A stretch of 64,000 nt of DNA, taken from Alishewanella tabrizica. Its GTDB lineage: Bacteria; Pseudomonadota; Gammaproteobacteria; Enterobacterales; Alteromonadaceae. This document shows positions 38,393-47,761 of the stretch, piece by piece. Made by a program: the position numbers and the translations under genes. The stretch lies in contig NZ_BMYR01000005.1 in NCBI RefSeq assembly GCF_014652375.1, forward strand, positions 186,001-250,000. Direction: 5' to 3'. Under the pieces are notes generated by a model, which was not told the DNA's origin, made no database searches, and saw only the letters and a program-made list of their open reading frames with translations. How positions within the stretch are numbered: position 1 is the stretch's first letter; the number at the start of each line of letters is the position of its first letter.

Positions 38393-41377
38393 TTAAAATG
38401 AGTAAGTCACATCAAGGAACATTCTCCGGCCAATAAAATCGTACTGACTATAAAACGCCGATGTCCCGATCCGACTGGTGTAGTTGGGCACATTGCTTAA
38501 CTTCGGTGGTTCTTTATCAAACAAATTAGACACACCTGCTGTGACTGTTACGCCGTATTTTTTGAAGTCGTAGGTGCCAGATAGTGAGTGATAGAACGTA
38601 CTCGGTGTCGACAGTTGAATATCCACTTCTTCTTCCCAGTATGTGATCGTATCTTTACCGTTCAGTTGGCGGTACCGATCTTGTAAAGAGGATTCACCCA
38701 CATAGCGTGTACTCCAATTAATACTTAAATCACCTTGAGTCCACCCTAGATTTAAGTTGCCAACATGGCGGGGGCGACCTAACCACCCTGCACGATTTTC
38801 ACGTGGGCTACTAGCAAGTAATTGCTGTGCAGCTTCGATCTGAATAGTGTGATTGTAGTTGGCGAAGAAAGTACCAAAGTTTGTATCAATGTCGTAATTA
38901 AAAATTAAGTCGAAACCACGATTATATTGTGTGGCAATATTCAGGAAGTTTAAGCGGATATTTTCTACTCGGCCTAAATTATCGCGATTGAACAGATTAC
39001 AGAGTGGTTCAGTGCTAAATTCAGTGGAGTTATAACAACCTGAAACGACTTGACCTGCCGTTAATTGCGTTACCTCACCATCTATTTCAATATCAAAATA
39101 GTCGGCACTCATACTGAATTTTGTCCATTCAGGTGTATATACAAAACCAACGGTTCTTGCGGTTGATGTTTCGGCAACTAATTCACCTAAGCCGCCACCG
39201 GCAAAAGCATTATTACTGGTTGCTGGCGGTCTGAAGTCTGGTGCAATACCTTCGGCTGCACAGTTATCCGCGACTAACTGTGTGATTCTGCCATTCTGTA
39301 ATGCTGTCGCCCAGTTCGCACAAGGATCTGCAATCCGAGGAAATGATTCTTGATCATTAAGATAAAGTTCGTAAAGTGCAGGTGAACGGAATGACGTTCC
39401 TTGCGATCCACGAATTCGTAAACCACCACCCAGATCCCAGTTAATGCCCACTTTATAGGTAGAATCACTGCCAGAGGTTGAAACATCGGTATAGCGTGCA
39501 GATAACTCTAAGTCTAAACGATCTACTAGGGTGAGATCGCGAAGTATGGGGAGTTGAATTTCACTGAAAATGGCTTTAGTAGTCGATTTACCTGCCGTAA
39601 CACCTGCCGATGAGCTTCCCCATGCATTACGTGCTAAGGTTACTGAGCCTGGGGTGTCCAAAATTTCGTCTCGTTGATGCTGCGCACCGAATGCGGCACC
39701 AACGGTTCCAGCGGGAAGTTCAAAAACGTTACCACTGATCACGGCTTCAAGTGTTTGTTGCTTGTAAATAGTATTACCCGTTTCATCACCAAATAAAAAC
39801 GCACGTTGTTCAGGTGAGAATTGGCCATTAAGGAAATTAGGATCTAACCATGGTAAATCAATACAAGGCACGTTACGAACAGCTGTTGTCGATCCTACGC
39901 AAGATTCTGTAATAAATTGTTGTGACGCAATAGAATCATTAAAAATCACTTTACTAAAGTAATCGCCATCGCTGCGACTACTTTGGAAGTTTAGATCCCA
40001 GTTCCATTGCCCCAGAGATCCCTCAGCACCAATGACAAATCGACGATAATCAACGGTGATTATATCTTGGTCATGGTCGGTGATTGGGGTAGAACTTAGC
40101 CCCTGTGCCCCAGTCCAACCTGGGCTTAATGTACTATTGGGTAGGACACCTGCGCCGTCGTTAGTGTAATGAAATAAGTTCCAGAATTGGCGGTAGCCAT
40201 TACTGATCGTCTCGCGACGGTTAAATAAGGCTTCGGCGTATAAACTTGCTGCATCATTTAAGGCGTAATCACCTTGAGCGAAAACGGTTTTAGTATCACG
40301 CTCGGGGACTAATGTTGTCAGCGATTGGAACGGGTGACTGGCATTAGTTAATCCCGCGCTTTCTCTGCTATAGCTCACGGGATACCAGCCTTGAGGCACT
40401 CTTAAATGGGCTGGGTTATTCGCATCAGCCGTAAAGGGCGGTAAAAAACGTGATAAACTGCCATCATAATCGTATTGCATTAACGTCGAAGCACCGCCGC
40501 CATTGGGCACGTTGGTGCTACCATCTTCAGCAGCATATGCATAATCGTATACCCACACATGCCCAGCGGGTAAATCGTTACAATGGAATGAACCAGTGCG
40601 AGGATCAATGACGTCTTTACGCGCACCGTTAGCGGTATCAAAATAGTAAGCTTCGGCACAATCAAAAAATCTACGATCACCGCGTGCTAATTCACTGTCT
40701 TTACGATAGTCGGCAACAACGCGTACCGAGCCGCGATCAAAAGTACGACCGAAGCTGGCGCTTAATCGCACCGTTTCGCCACCTTCTTTAGTTGGCTGGC
40801 TAATATTGACGTTAACGACGCTTTCATCACCTTTTTTGGTGATAATGTTCACTACACCGGCGACTGCGTCTGAACCGTAAAGTGATGAGGCACCGTCTTT
40901 CAGAATTTCAACGCGATCTACTGCTGCCAACGGCATAATATTTAGATCGAAGGCAGATACGGCACCTCGTGTACCGGCTGGGCCAATGCGGCGTCCGTTT
41001 AAAAGTATGAGTGTACGATTTGCTCCCAAACCACGTAATGAAACTGTTTCAACACCTATACCGCCTTCAGAAATAGCAGAGGATGTTGCTGATGTAATTT
41101 GATTTGAACCCGCGGCAACAGTTGAGCTTCTGAGTAAATCACCAAGTGTACTCAGGCCCTGACTAATTGCCGTATCGGCACTAAGCACTTCAACCGGTGA
41201 GGCGCGATCTAAACCATCGGTACGAATACGTGAACCAAGCACAGAGATGCGTTCTGGCGCTTTTTCTGCAGTTTGCTCGGATTGTTGGCTAGTATCTTGG
41301 CCGATAACGGTAAAGACAGAACCAGCCAATAAGCCGCCAATTGCTAATGCAAGTGGTGAGCGTGTTGAGTGTTTCAT
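38393..41377 (-). CDS. TonB-dependent outer-membrane receptor
   Basis: A 994-residue outer-membrane transporter driven by TonB. A signal peptide covers about residues 1-26. A short stretch with ERISVLGSRI (TonB-box region) precedes the plug domain (about 55-180; VSLRGLGANRTLILLNGRR and VDRVEILKDGASSLYGSDAVAGVVNI), then a 22-strand barrel ending in the classic C-terminal Phe (MFLDVTYSF). Internal cysteines in long loops are common in the alteromonad and xanthomonad receptors of this size. The substrate cannot be told: there are no siderophore, sugar or B12 genes next to it. AGGGGA precedes the ATG, and an 8-bp inverted repeat lies 33-63 bases upstream. Confidence 0.92.
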   Translation of the reverse strand: MKHSTRSPLALAIGGLLAGSVFTVIGQDTSQQSEQTAEKAPERISVLGSRIRTDGLDRASPVEVLSADTAISQGLSTLGDLLRSSTVAAGSNQITSATSSAISEGGIGVETVSLRGLGANRTLILLNGRRIGPAGTRGAVSAFDLNIMPLAAVDRVEILKDGASSLYGSDAVAGVVNIITKKGDESVVNVNISQPTKEGGETVRLSASFGRTFDRGSVRVVADYRKDSELARGDRRFFDCAEAYYFDTANGARKDVIDPRTGSFHCNDLPAGHVWVYDYAYAAEDGSTNVPNGGGASTLMQYDYDGSLSRFLPPFTADANNPAHLRVPQGWYPVSYSRESAGLTNASHPFQSLTTLVPERDTKTVFAQGDYALNDAASLYAEALFNRRETISNGYRQFWNLFHYTNDGAGVLPNSTLSPGWTGAQGLSSTPITDHDQDIITVDYRRFVIGAEGSLGQWNWDLNFQSSRSDGDYFSKVIFNDSIASQQFITESCVGSTTAVRNVPCIDLPWLDPNFLNGQFSPEQRAFLFGDETGNTIYKQQTLEAVISGNVFELPAGTVGAAFGAQHQRDEILDTPGSVTLARNAWGSSSAGVTAGKSTTKAIFSEIQLPILRDLTLVDRLDLELSARYTDVSTSGSDSTYKVGINWDLGGGLRIRGSQGTSFRSPALYELYLNDQESFPRIADPCANWATALQNGRITQLVADNCAAEGIAPDFRPPATSNNAFAGGGLGELVAETSTARTVGFVYTPEWTKFSMSADYFDIEIDGEVTQLTAGQVVSGCYNSTEFSTEPLCNLFNRDNLGRVENIRLNFLNIATQYNRGFDLIFNYDIDTNFGTFFANYNHTIQIEAAQQLLASSPRENRAGWLGRPRHVGNLNLGWTQGDLSINWSTRYVGESSLQDRYRQLNGKDTITYWEEEVDIQLSTPSTFYHSLSGTYDFKKYGVTVTAGVSNLFDKEPPKLSNVPNYTSRIGTSAFYSQYDFIGRRMFLDVTYSF

Positions 41378-41752
41378 AATGTTCCCCTGGAGTGTTTTTT
41401 AGTATTTTATAAAGTGAAAAAACATCTTTTTGTCACTTTAGGTACATATAACAACCAATTCTCAGGGAGTTCAATCATTAATTCCCGTTTTACCCCTATT
41501 TTTGAATATAATGCTGAGCTATTTCATCATAATGATTAATTTTTAACATTTTATGCACTTAATGGGTATTTTTGATAGCGATCATGGAGTGTAGGTTTAG
41601 ACATACAGTGAAGTGAAGATAAGCCAAAATACGTTTTTATGTGTGCAACAAAAACTTAGGATTCATTGCTGCCAGCCTATAGTCAGCGTAACTTCTGCTG
41701 TTATAATGCCGCATATTGCTCGTTTTGATTTATTAAAAGGATACTTATTACT
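41378..41752. promoter_or_regulatory. Divergent control region of the TonB receptor and glnS
   Basis: A gene-free stretch of 375 bases. On the receptor side, TAAAGTGA (41410-41417) and TCACTTTA (41433-41440) form an inverted repeat 33-63 bases before the receptor ATG. On the glnS side there is a promoter at 41680-41707. The rest is A/T-rich with no structure I can name. A 66-codon frame at 41613-41813 overlaps glnS and is not credible. Confidence 0.5.
41680..41707 (+). promoter_or_regulatory. Putative sigma-70 promoter of glnS
   Basis: A perfect -10 TATAAT at 41702-41707 and a 4-of-6 match to the -35 consensus (TAGTCA, 41680-41685), 16 bases apart, lie 46 bases before the glnS ATG. Confidence 0.5.
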
Positions 41753-43417
41753 ATGTCGGACGTTACGCCACGCCCAACAAATTTCATCCGGCAAATTATC
41801 GATGCCGATTTAGCCAGTGGTAAACATACTGGTGTGCAAACACGTTTCCCTCCTGAGCCTAATGGGTATTTGCATATTGGCCATGCTAAATCTATATGTC
41901 TGAATTTTGGCATTGCTAATGATTACCAAGGCCAATGTAATCTGCGGTTTGATGATACAAATCCTGAAAAAGAAAATGTTGAGTTTGTTGAATCGATTCA
42001 ACGTGATGTCAATTGGTTAGGCTTCCAATGGTCTGGCGCGGTACGTTATTCGTCAGATTATTTTGAGCAGTTGTATGCTTATGCTGTAGAGCTAATCAAT
42101 AAAGGGTTAGCTTATGTGTGTTTTTTAAATGCCGAGCAAATGCGCGAGTACCGCGGTACGTTAACGCAGCCGGGTAAACACAGTCCTTTCCGTGATACTA
42201 CACCGGCAGAAAACTTAGCGTTATTTGAAAAAATGCGGGCAGGGGGCTTTAAAGAGGGCGAGTGTTCACTGCGCGCCAAAATCGACATGTCATCAAGCTT
42301 TATCTGCATGCGCGATCCGGTGATCTACCGCGTGAAATTTGCCCATCATCATCAAACGGGTGATGCGTGGTGCATTTATCCTATGTACGATTTTACCCAT
42401 TGTATCTCTGATGCCTTAGAAGGCATTACCCACTCGTTATGTACCTTAGAGTTCCAAGATAACCGTCGTTTGTATGATTGGATCTTGGACAATATTACGA
42501 TCGATTGCCATCCACAGCAGATCGAATTTTCGCGTTTGAATTTAGAATATGCGGTAATGAGTAAGCGCAAATTACAAACGTTAGTCGAGCAAAAGGTGGT
42601 CAGCGGTTGGGACGATCCACGTATGCCGACTATTGCCGGTTTACGTCGCAGAGGCTACACGCCAGCCGCGATTCGCGAGTTTGCAAAGCGCATAGGTGTG
42701 ACGAAGCAAGACAATATGATTGAAATGAGTTCGCTCGAATCCTGTATTCGTGAAGATCTTGATTCTGCGGCACCGCGCGCTATGGCGGTATTAGATCCCA
42801 TCAAAGTGACCATCACCAATTACCCTGCTGAAACGATTGAATGGATATCTGCGCCAAATCATCCCAAAGAAGATATGGGCGAGCGTCAGTTACCCTTTGG
42901 TCGTGTTGTTTATATTGATCGGGCTGACTTCCGCGAAGAAGCCAACAAAAAATATAAACGTTTAGTGCTAGGTGGCGATGTTCGATTACGTAATGCCTAC
43001 GTGATACATGCCGATGAAGTGATCAAAGATGAACAGGGGCAGGTTATTGAATTAAAATGCTCGTATTTACCCGAAACGTTAGGTGAAAACCCAGCTGATG
43101 GTCGTAAAGTGCGCGGTGTTATTCATTGGGTTGAGCAAACACAGGCGCTACCGGCAGAGTTTCGCGTGTATGATCGTCTATTTAGCGTAGCGAATCCTGC
43201 GGCTGAAGAGGATTTTATGGCGACGATCAATCCACACTCTTTAATTGTAAAGCACGGTTTTGCTGAACCCTCATTACAACGCGCGGTGGCTGAACAGGCT
43301 TATCAATTTGAGCGTGAAGGGTACTATTGTGCGGATAATAAAGATTCTACAGCGACTAACTTAGTGTTCAATCGTACCGTAGGATTACGCGATGTGTGGG
43401 GCAAAGAAGACGAGTAG
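41753..43417 (+). CDS. glnS: Glutaminyl-tRNA synthetase
   Basis: Charges tRNA-Gln with glutamine. The 554-residue class I enzyme has [16 protein letters not shown] with HIGH at 41-44, the second signature MSKRK at 269-273, and the C-terminal anticodon-binding beta barrels with the [13 protein letters not shown] block. AAGGA lies upstream, slightly far from the ATG. The gene is single, with its own promoter and terminator. Confidence 0.97.
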   Translation: MSDVTPRPTNFIRQIIDADLASGKHTGVQTRFPPEPNGYLHIGHAKSICLNFGIANDYQGQCNLRFDDTNPEKENVEFVESIQRDVNWLGFQWSGAVRYSSDYFEQLYAYAVELINKGLAYVCFLNAEQMREYRGTLTQPGKHSPFRDTTPAENLALFEKMRAGGFKEGECSLRAKIDMSSSFICMRDPVIYRVKFAHHHQTGDAWCIYPMYDFTHCISDALEGITHSLCTLEFQDNRRLYDWILDNITIDCHPQQIEFSRLNLEYAVMSKRKLQTLVEQKVVSGWDDPRMPTIAGLRRRGYTPAAIREFAKRIGVTKQDNMIEMSSLESCIREDLDSAAPRAMAVLDPIKVTITNYPAETIEWISAPNHPKEDMGERQLPFGRVVYIDRADFREEANKKYKRLVLGGDVRLRNAYVIHADEVIKDEQGQVIELKCSYLPETLGENPADGRKVRGVIHWVEQTQALPAEFRVYDRLFSVANPAAEEDFMATINPHSLIVKHGFAEPSLQRAVAEQAYQFEREGYYCADNKDSTATNLVFNRTVGLRDVWGKEDE

Positions 43418-43494
43418 GCTACATGAATTACGTTGTTGCTAATGGCCAACGTGCTGCTTCGTGCTTGAGATAGTCTATACAACATGTCGTCACA

Positions 43495-43520
43495 AAAAAC
43501 CGGGAGTGATCCCGGTTTTT
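43495..43520. terminator. Bidirectional terminator between glnS and the DUF3185 gene
   Basis: CCGGGA pairs with TCCCGG around GTGA; A:T pairs extend the stem to 11 bp, with five to six T on either side. It can serve both convergent genes. Confidence 0.9.
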
Positions 43521-43537
43521 CATTTTATTACACCCTT

Positions 43538-43732
43538 TTATTTCTTCACTACCATACCAATACCGATAATGGCTGCAATAGCACCGCCAACTAAGAACCA
43601 TATGGCGTTATTAGTGGGGCTGCCAGTGACGATTTCTGTGACTTGCGACGCGGTTGAGTGATATTCGTTATAGCCAAAATACAACAAGATAGCGCCTGCG
43701 ACTAATAATGCTAATCCAATTATTTTATTCAT
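43538..43732 (-). CDS. DUF3185 family small membrane protein
   Basis: A 64-residue protein with two membrane helices, IIGLALLVAGAILLYFGY (3-20) and the AIWFLVGGAIAAIIGIGMVV segment near the C terminus, joined by a polar loop with SQVTEIVTGSPT. This matches DUF3185; function is unknown. The frame is open to 43765, but the ATG at 43732 follows AGGAG and is preferred. Confidence 0.75.
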   Translation of the reverse strand: MNKIIGLALLVAGAILLYFGYNEYHSTASQVTEIVTGSPTNNAIWFLVGGAIAAIIGIGMVVKK

Positions 43733-43868
43733 ATTATTCTCCTGTAAGCTGAAACGCTGTAGCATGCAATCGCTATGGCTGCAGATAGGTTAAATGCAGC
43801 GTCTAACGTATAGCATAGATTAGCGCATAGAACTGAATCTGCGTTGAATAAAGGGGTTACTTAAGGTA

Positions 43869-44495
43869 ATGCACATGGACATTTTTTGGGCTGTTATATT
43901 TTTTGCGTTTTCGACCACCATTACCCCAGGACCAAATAACATCATGATGATGTCTTCTGGTGTAAATTATGGCATTAAAGCCAGCGTACCGCATTGGTTA
44001 GGCATTTGTTTAGGCTTCCCGTTTATGGTGTTAGTGGTGGGCTTAGGTTTTGGGGTTGTTTTTGAACGTTATCCCCACCTTCATCAATTAATTAAGGTGG
44101 TAGGCACGTTATACCTTATTTATTTAGCCTATAAAATTGCCAGTGCTAAACCTGAACATATCGCTACCGGTAAAAGCAAAGCGCTCACGTTTTGGCAGGC
44201 GGTATTGTTCCAATGGGTTAATGGAAAAGCGTGGGTGATGGCCTCTGGCGCTATGGCGGCGTTTACCACGGTTGCGGGTATCTATTGGCTAGAAGTATCT
44301 GCTATTACGTTGGCCTTTTTAGTTGTGGCATTTCCTTGTGTAGGATTGTGGCTACTTTTTGGCGCGATGTTGAAGAAAATATTAAACCGACCATTGGCAC
44401 AGCGAATATTTAATGGCGCCATGGGGCTGTTGCTTCTGTTATCAGTGCTGCCGGTCGTGCGCGAATTATGGCGCTATTATTTTAGTGCGGTGTAA
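43869..44495 (+). CDS. LysE/RhtB family exporter
   Basis: A 208-residue inner-membrane protein with about six helices. The N-terminal motif TITPGPNNIMMMSSGVNYG and the later LYLIYLAYKIASAK and FQWVNGKAWVMA segments are hallmarks of LysE/RhtB amino-acid exporters. The substrate cannot be read; the closest described types export threonine, homoserine, cysteine or similar compounds. An in-frame second Met at codon 3 could be the start instead. The next gene begins 35 bases downstream on the same strand. Confidence 0.88.
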   Translation: MHMDIFWAVIFFAFSTTITPGPNNIMMMSSGVNYGIKASVPHWLGICLGFPFMVLVVGLGFGVVFERYPHLHQLIKVVGTLYLIYLAYKIASAKPEHIATGKSKALTFWQAVLFQWVNGKAWVMASGAMAAFTTVAGIYWLEVSAITLAFLVVAFPCVGLWLLFGAMLKKILNRPLAQRIFNGAMGLLLLLSVLPVVRELWRYYFSAV

Positions 44496-44530
44496 ACGCG
44501 CCTCTTGGCCGAGGGCAAACCAAGGGTTAG

Positions 44531-45076
44531 GTGAGTACAAAGATGAACGGGCATGATGAGAAGATTTTCCTTGAACATGAAGCTGCGCGAATTTTTATGC
44601 GGCTCTATGAACAACGATATCATATTCAAATGCGCCATATTTGGCACAATTCCCCTGCGCGCCCTGATGTGTCTTGTTATTTTGATAATCAAAAATTAGA
44701 TCTTGAAATTGCACATCTGTATGGCAGTGAAGCCGAAGCGATGCATATCTTAGGGCGGGCGCTCTCTCAGCAGACGCATACGGAATTATTATCTTTACTG
44801 CGGGTGCCGAGCGAACAGCGCATGCTGGCAGCGTTAAATCGGATCATCACAAACAAAGCCGAAAAATACTATGATAGCGAACGGGTTTGGTTGGTGATCA
44901 GAAATGCCAATCCATTGTGGCGACGTTCAGATATGCTGACCTACTGTCATAAATTACATATTCCAGCACAACACCCTTTTGAACAAATTTGGGTAGTTGG
45001 CGATATGCAGGGTATATCAGGTATTTTACCGCTTTATCCCACAGCCTTAAGAGAGGCAGAAGCGGCATCATGTTGA
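44531..45076 (+). CDS. Unrecognised protein, possible PD-(D/E)XK-like fold
   Basis: A 181-residue soluble protein that I do not recognise. An early segment reads ARPDVSCYF then KLDLEIAHLYG (residues 43-65): a Pro-Asp, a beta strand, then Asp-x-Glu-Ile-x-His. This spacing resembles the PD-(D/E)XK nuclease core, with His in place of the usual Lys. Further on there are a helix with AALNRIITNKAEKYY, a strand VWLVIRN and a late strand FEQIWVVGD. The fold idea is an inference. The start is GTG 44531, or ATG 44543. Its end overlaps the next gene by seven bases, so the pair is translationally coupled. Confidence 0.6.
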   Translation: MSTKMNGHDEKIFLEHEAARIFMRLYEQRYHIQMRHIWHNSPARPDVSCYFDNQKLDLEIAHLYGSEAEAMHILGRALSQQTHTELLSLLRVPSEQRMLAALNRIITNKAEKYYDSERVWLVIRNANPLWRRSDMLTYCHKLHIPAQHPFEQIWVVGDMQGISGILPLYPTALREAEAASC

Positions 45077-45423
45077 ATTTTTATCGTCGGCTAGCGCGTT
45101 GGGGGCTCCCCTATAAGCATTATCTTGGTATGGTTGCCGCCGTTATTGCCATAACTTTTGTTTGGATGTTATTTAATGCGACAAGTGCAATCAGTGAGCA
45201 ATGGTTGTTACCCTTATTGGTGCTCTTCACATTGTGCGTCTGGCTATGGCTAGTTGTTAGCCTGCTACATCAAGACAACCGGTCAAAGCTTGGTCGGATT
45301 AAAGGGATGCTGTATGCGATTTGGCAAAAATGTTTAGCCATTTTGCTTACAGCGATCTTGTTGGTATGGTCTTTTCTGTTTCTAAAAATGTTATCCGGTA
45401 TAATACGTCATCTTTTTTTCTGA
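45070..45423 (+). CDS. Small membrane protein of unknown function
   Basis: A 117-residue protein with three predicted membrane helices (about 18-37, 44-64 and 85-107) and a basic N terminus and loops. I recognise no family. The ATG at 45070 overlaps the stop of the preceding unrecognised gene (7 bases), and earP starts 18 bases after its stop, so the three may share a transcript. Nothing indicates an enzymatic role. Confidence 0.6.
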   Translation: MLNFYRRLARWGLPYKHYLGMVAAVIAITFVWMLFNATSAISEQWLLPLLVLFTLCVWLWLVVSLLHQDNRSKLGRIKGMLYAIWQKCLAILLTAILLVWSFLFLKMLSGIIRHLFF

Positions 45424-45441
45424 TAAGTAAACGTGCTGTGT

Positions 45442-46596
45442 ATGGCAACCTCCCCGATACATTATGATATTTTTTGTGCAGTGGTCGATAATTTCGGCGA
45501 TATCGGTATTTGTTGGCGGTTAAGCCGTCAGCTTGTTGCCGAGCATGGGATCCGGGTTAGACTGTGGGTAGACGATCTCGCGAGTTTTCAGCGCTTGTGC
45601 AATGAGATCGATCCGATGTTAGCCACCCAACAGATTGCGGGTGTGGATATTGTCTTATGGCACAGTGCTATACCGTGGCCGACTATTACGCCGGGGCATG
45701 TGGTCATCGAAGCCTTGGCGTGCACTATTCCAGAAGCGTTTCAAGTACAAATGGCTAAGGCGAACAGAGCGCCTGTGTGGATTAATCTAGAATATTTATC
45801 TGCTGAGGCATGGATCGAGGGGTGTCATGGCTTAGCATCGCCGCATCCTCAATTGCCGTTAACAAAATATTTTTTCTTTCCGGGATTTACCGAGCAAAGT
45901 GGTGCCTTATTGCGCGAACAAGCGCTATTGCCTAGATTAAAAGCTTTTCAACACGATAAACCAGCACAGCAGCAATTCTGGCAACGTATTGGATTACCCC
46001 AAGCACTCGATTTTCAGCGTCGGATTTCGTTATTTGCTTATTCCCATGCGCAATTAGCCAGTTTATTTGCCTGCTGGCAGCAAGCCAGCACAACAACGCT
46101 CTGTATTATCCCGCTGGGGGATCTCGCCAAACAGGTGCAACAGCGTTATCCCGAGTTAACGGTGCATTCTGTGGTTCAGGAGGGTCAGCTTACTTTGGCG
46201 CTTTTACCCTTTGTGCCGCAACCTGATTACGATTTGTTACTCAGTGCCTGCGATATTAATTTTGTCCGTGGGGAGGATTCGATTATTCGTGCCCAATGGG
46301 CTGCTAAACCTTTTGTGTGGCAAATTTACCGGCAGGCCGAGCAAGCACATCTGGTGAAACTTGATGCGTTTTTGGCACGTTACACTGCTGATTGGGAGGA
46401 TGAACTGCGGCATACCATGATGAATTTTCATCATGCCTGGAATACTGAGCAATCGTTAACGGCATTTTGGCAGCGGTTCGAGCACAATTTACCTGAGGTA
46501 ACTAAAAAAAATCTATTATGGCGTAATAAGTTAGAAAGCCATGGAGATCTTGCTAGCAACCTCGTGCGTTTTGTTGAAAAAAAAATTATAATATAG
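45442..46596 (+). CDS. earP: EF-P arginine rhamnosyltransferase EarP
   Basis: Transfers rhamnose from dTDP-rhamnose to Arg32 of elongation factor P. The 384-residue GT-B fold enzyme opens with [21 protein letters not shown]; Asp16 and Asp20 here correspond to the essential aspartates of known EarP. The C-terminal half has [21 protein letters not shown], holding the conserved Glu and nucleotide-sugar contacts. A GTG at 45433 is an alternative start. efp lies 35 bases downstream on the same strand, the usual arrangement for this modification pair. Confidence 0.93.
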   Translation: MATSPIHYDIFCAVVDNFGDIGICWRLSRQLVAEHGIRVRLWVDDLASFQRLCNEIDPMLATQQIAGVDIVLWHSAIPWPTITPGHVVIEALACTIPEAFQVQMAKANRAPVWINLEYLSAEAWIEGCHGLASPHPQLPLTKYFFFPGFTEQSGALLREQALLPRLKAFQHDKPAQQQFWQRIGLPQALDFQRRISLFAYSHAQLASLFACWQQASTTTLCIIPLGDLAKQVQQRYPELTVHSVVQEGQLTLALLPFVPQPDYDLLLSACDINFVRGEDSIIRAQWAAKPFVWQIYRQAEQAHLVKLDAFLARYTADWEDELRHTMMNFHHAWNTEQSLTAFWQRFEHNLPEVTKKNLLWRNKLESHGDLASNLVRFVEKKIII

Positions 46597-46631
46597 CGCA
46601 ATTTTTCCTAACAAGAAGATATTCTAAAATG

Positions 46632-47189
46632 ATGAAGACAGCTCAAGAAGTTCGCGCCGGCCAAGTTATCATGGTTGGTAGTGAGGCCATGGTCGTGTTA
46701 AAAGCCGAGTTCAATAAATCGGGTCGTAATGCCGCCGTAGTAAAAATGAAAATGAAAAACCTGCTAAATGGTCAAGGCATGGAAACGGTATACCGTGCGG
46801 ATGACAAATTTGAGCAAGTTATGCTTGAAACCAAAGAAGTCACCTATTCTTATTTTGCTGATCCAATGTATGTGTTCATGGATGCAGAATACAATCAGTT
46901 TGAAATTGAAGCTGAATCAATGGGCGAAGCGTTAAAATACTTAGTCGATGGCATGGAATGTTCGGTAGTGTTCTACAACGATCGTCCAATTTCTGTTGAT
47001 TTACCGACTATTGTTGTGCGTACGGTGACCTATACTGAACCTGCTGCCCGTGGCGATACTTCAGGTAAAGTAATGAAACCAGCCAAAATTGAAACTGGTT
47101 ATGAGTTAATGGTACCGGCTTTTGTTGAAGAAGGTGACCGTATTGAAATCGATACGCGTACTGACGAGTACCGTAGCCGCGCAAAATAA
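46632..47189 (+). CDS. efp: Elongation factor P (rhamnosylated Arg32 type)
   Basis: Relieves ribosome stalling at proline runs. The 185-residue protein has the KOW-like N domain and two OB domains ending with [10 protein letters not shown]. The loop NKSGRNAAV carries Arg in place of the Lys used by the EpmA/EpmB pathway. Two ATG codons lie in tandem (46629 and 46632); starting at the second places the modified arginine exactly at position 32, as in Pseudomonas EF-P, so it is chosen. A TATAAT at 46587 may be part of a promoter of its own. A strong terminator follows. Confidence 0.95.
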   Translation: MKTAQEVRAGQVIMVGSEAMVVLKAEFNKSGRNAAVVKMKMKNLLNGQGMETVYRADDKFEQVMLETKEVTYSYFADPMYVFMDAEYNQFEIEAESMGEALKYLVDGMECSVVFYNDRPISVDLPTIVVRTVTYTEPAARGDTSGKVMKPAKIETGYELMVPAFVEEGDRIEIDTRTDEYRSRAK

Positions 47190-47203
47190 GCGCATGCTCA
47201 TTG

Positions 47204-47228
47204 AAAAAGGCGCGCAAGCGCCTTTTTT
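47204..47228 (+). terminator. Intrinsic terminator after efp
   Basis: AAAAAGGCGC pairs with GCGCCTTTTT around GCAA, ending in six T, 15 bases past the efp stop and 33 before the next start. Confidence 0.92.
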
Positions 47229-47260
47229 ACTTAATTTTGTTACACCTTGTGGAACCCTGC

Positions 47261-47722
47261 ATGACCAACAACGATATGTTACGCCGCTTACGCTACATTG
47301 TAGACTTTACTAACAGCCAAATGGCCGCAACCTTTGCCTTAGGTGGGCTAGAGGTTAGCCGTGAGCAAGTGATAGCGTGGTTGAGCAAAGAAGAAGATGT
47401 AGCATTTTTAGCATTAACGGATAGCGAGTTTGCACAATTCTTAAATGGTTTGATTATCAATAAGCGTGGCGTAAAAGATCAGGCTGAAGCGCCTATTGTT
47501 GAGACGCGGCTGAATAATAATATTATCTTACGTAAGCTTAAAATTGCCTTTACTTTACGCGATGACGATTTTATCGATCTCCTCCAGTTGGCAGGTTTTC
47601 GATTGGGCAAAGCCGAACTTAGCGCATTCTTTCGTAAACCTGATCATCCGCATTATCGTGCGTGTCAGGCGCAGGTTTTGCGTAATGTACTAAAAGGGCT
47701 GCAATTAAAGCTACAACCGTAA
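47261..47722 (+). CDS. DUF1456 family protein (YehS-like)
   Basis: A 153-residue soluble helical protein made of two repeats of the DUF1456 motif: NNDMLRRLRYIVDFTN at the N terminus and NNIILRKLKIAFTLRDDD near residue 90. Each is followed by a helix with WLSKEED or AFFRKPDHPHY. E. coli YehS is a relative; function is unknown. The ATG at 47261 begins the first repeat; the frame upstream overlaps the efp terminator and is not used. Confidence 0.85.
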   Translation: MTNNDMLRRLRYIVDFTNSQMAATFALGGLEVSREQVIAWLSKEEDVAFLALTDSEFAQFLNGLIINKRGVKDQAEAPIVETRLNNNIILRKLKIAFTLRDDDFIDLLQLAGFRLGKAELSAFFRKPDHPHYRACQAQVLRNVLKGLQLKLQP

Positions 47723-47761
47723 ATACATTGTTTAACCCGTGTCGTTAGCTATCCTTGTTGC

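Noticed and set aside
41613-41813. Frame of 66 codons upstream of and into glnS
   Set aside because: It overlaps the glnS promoter and start in another frame and has no coding signs.
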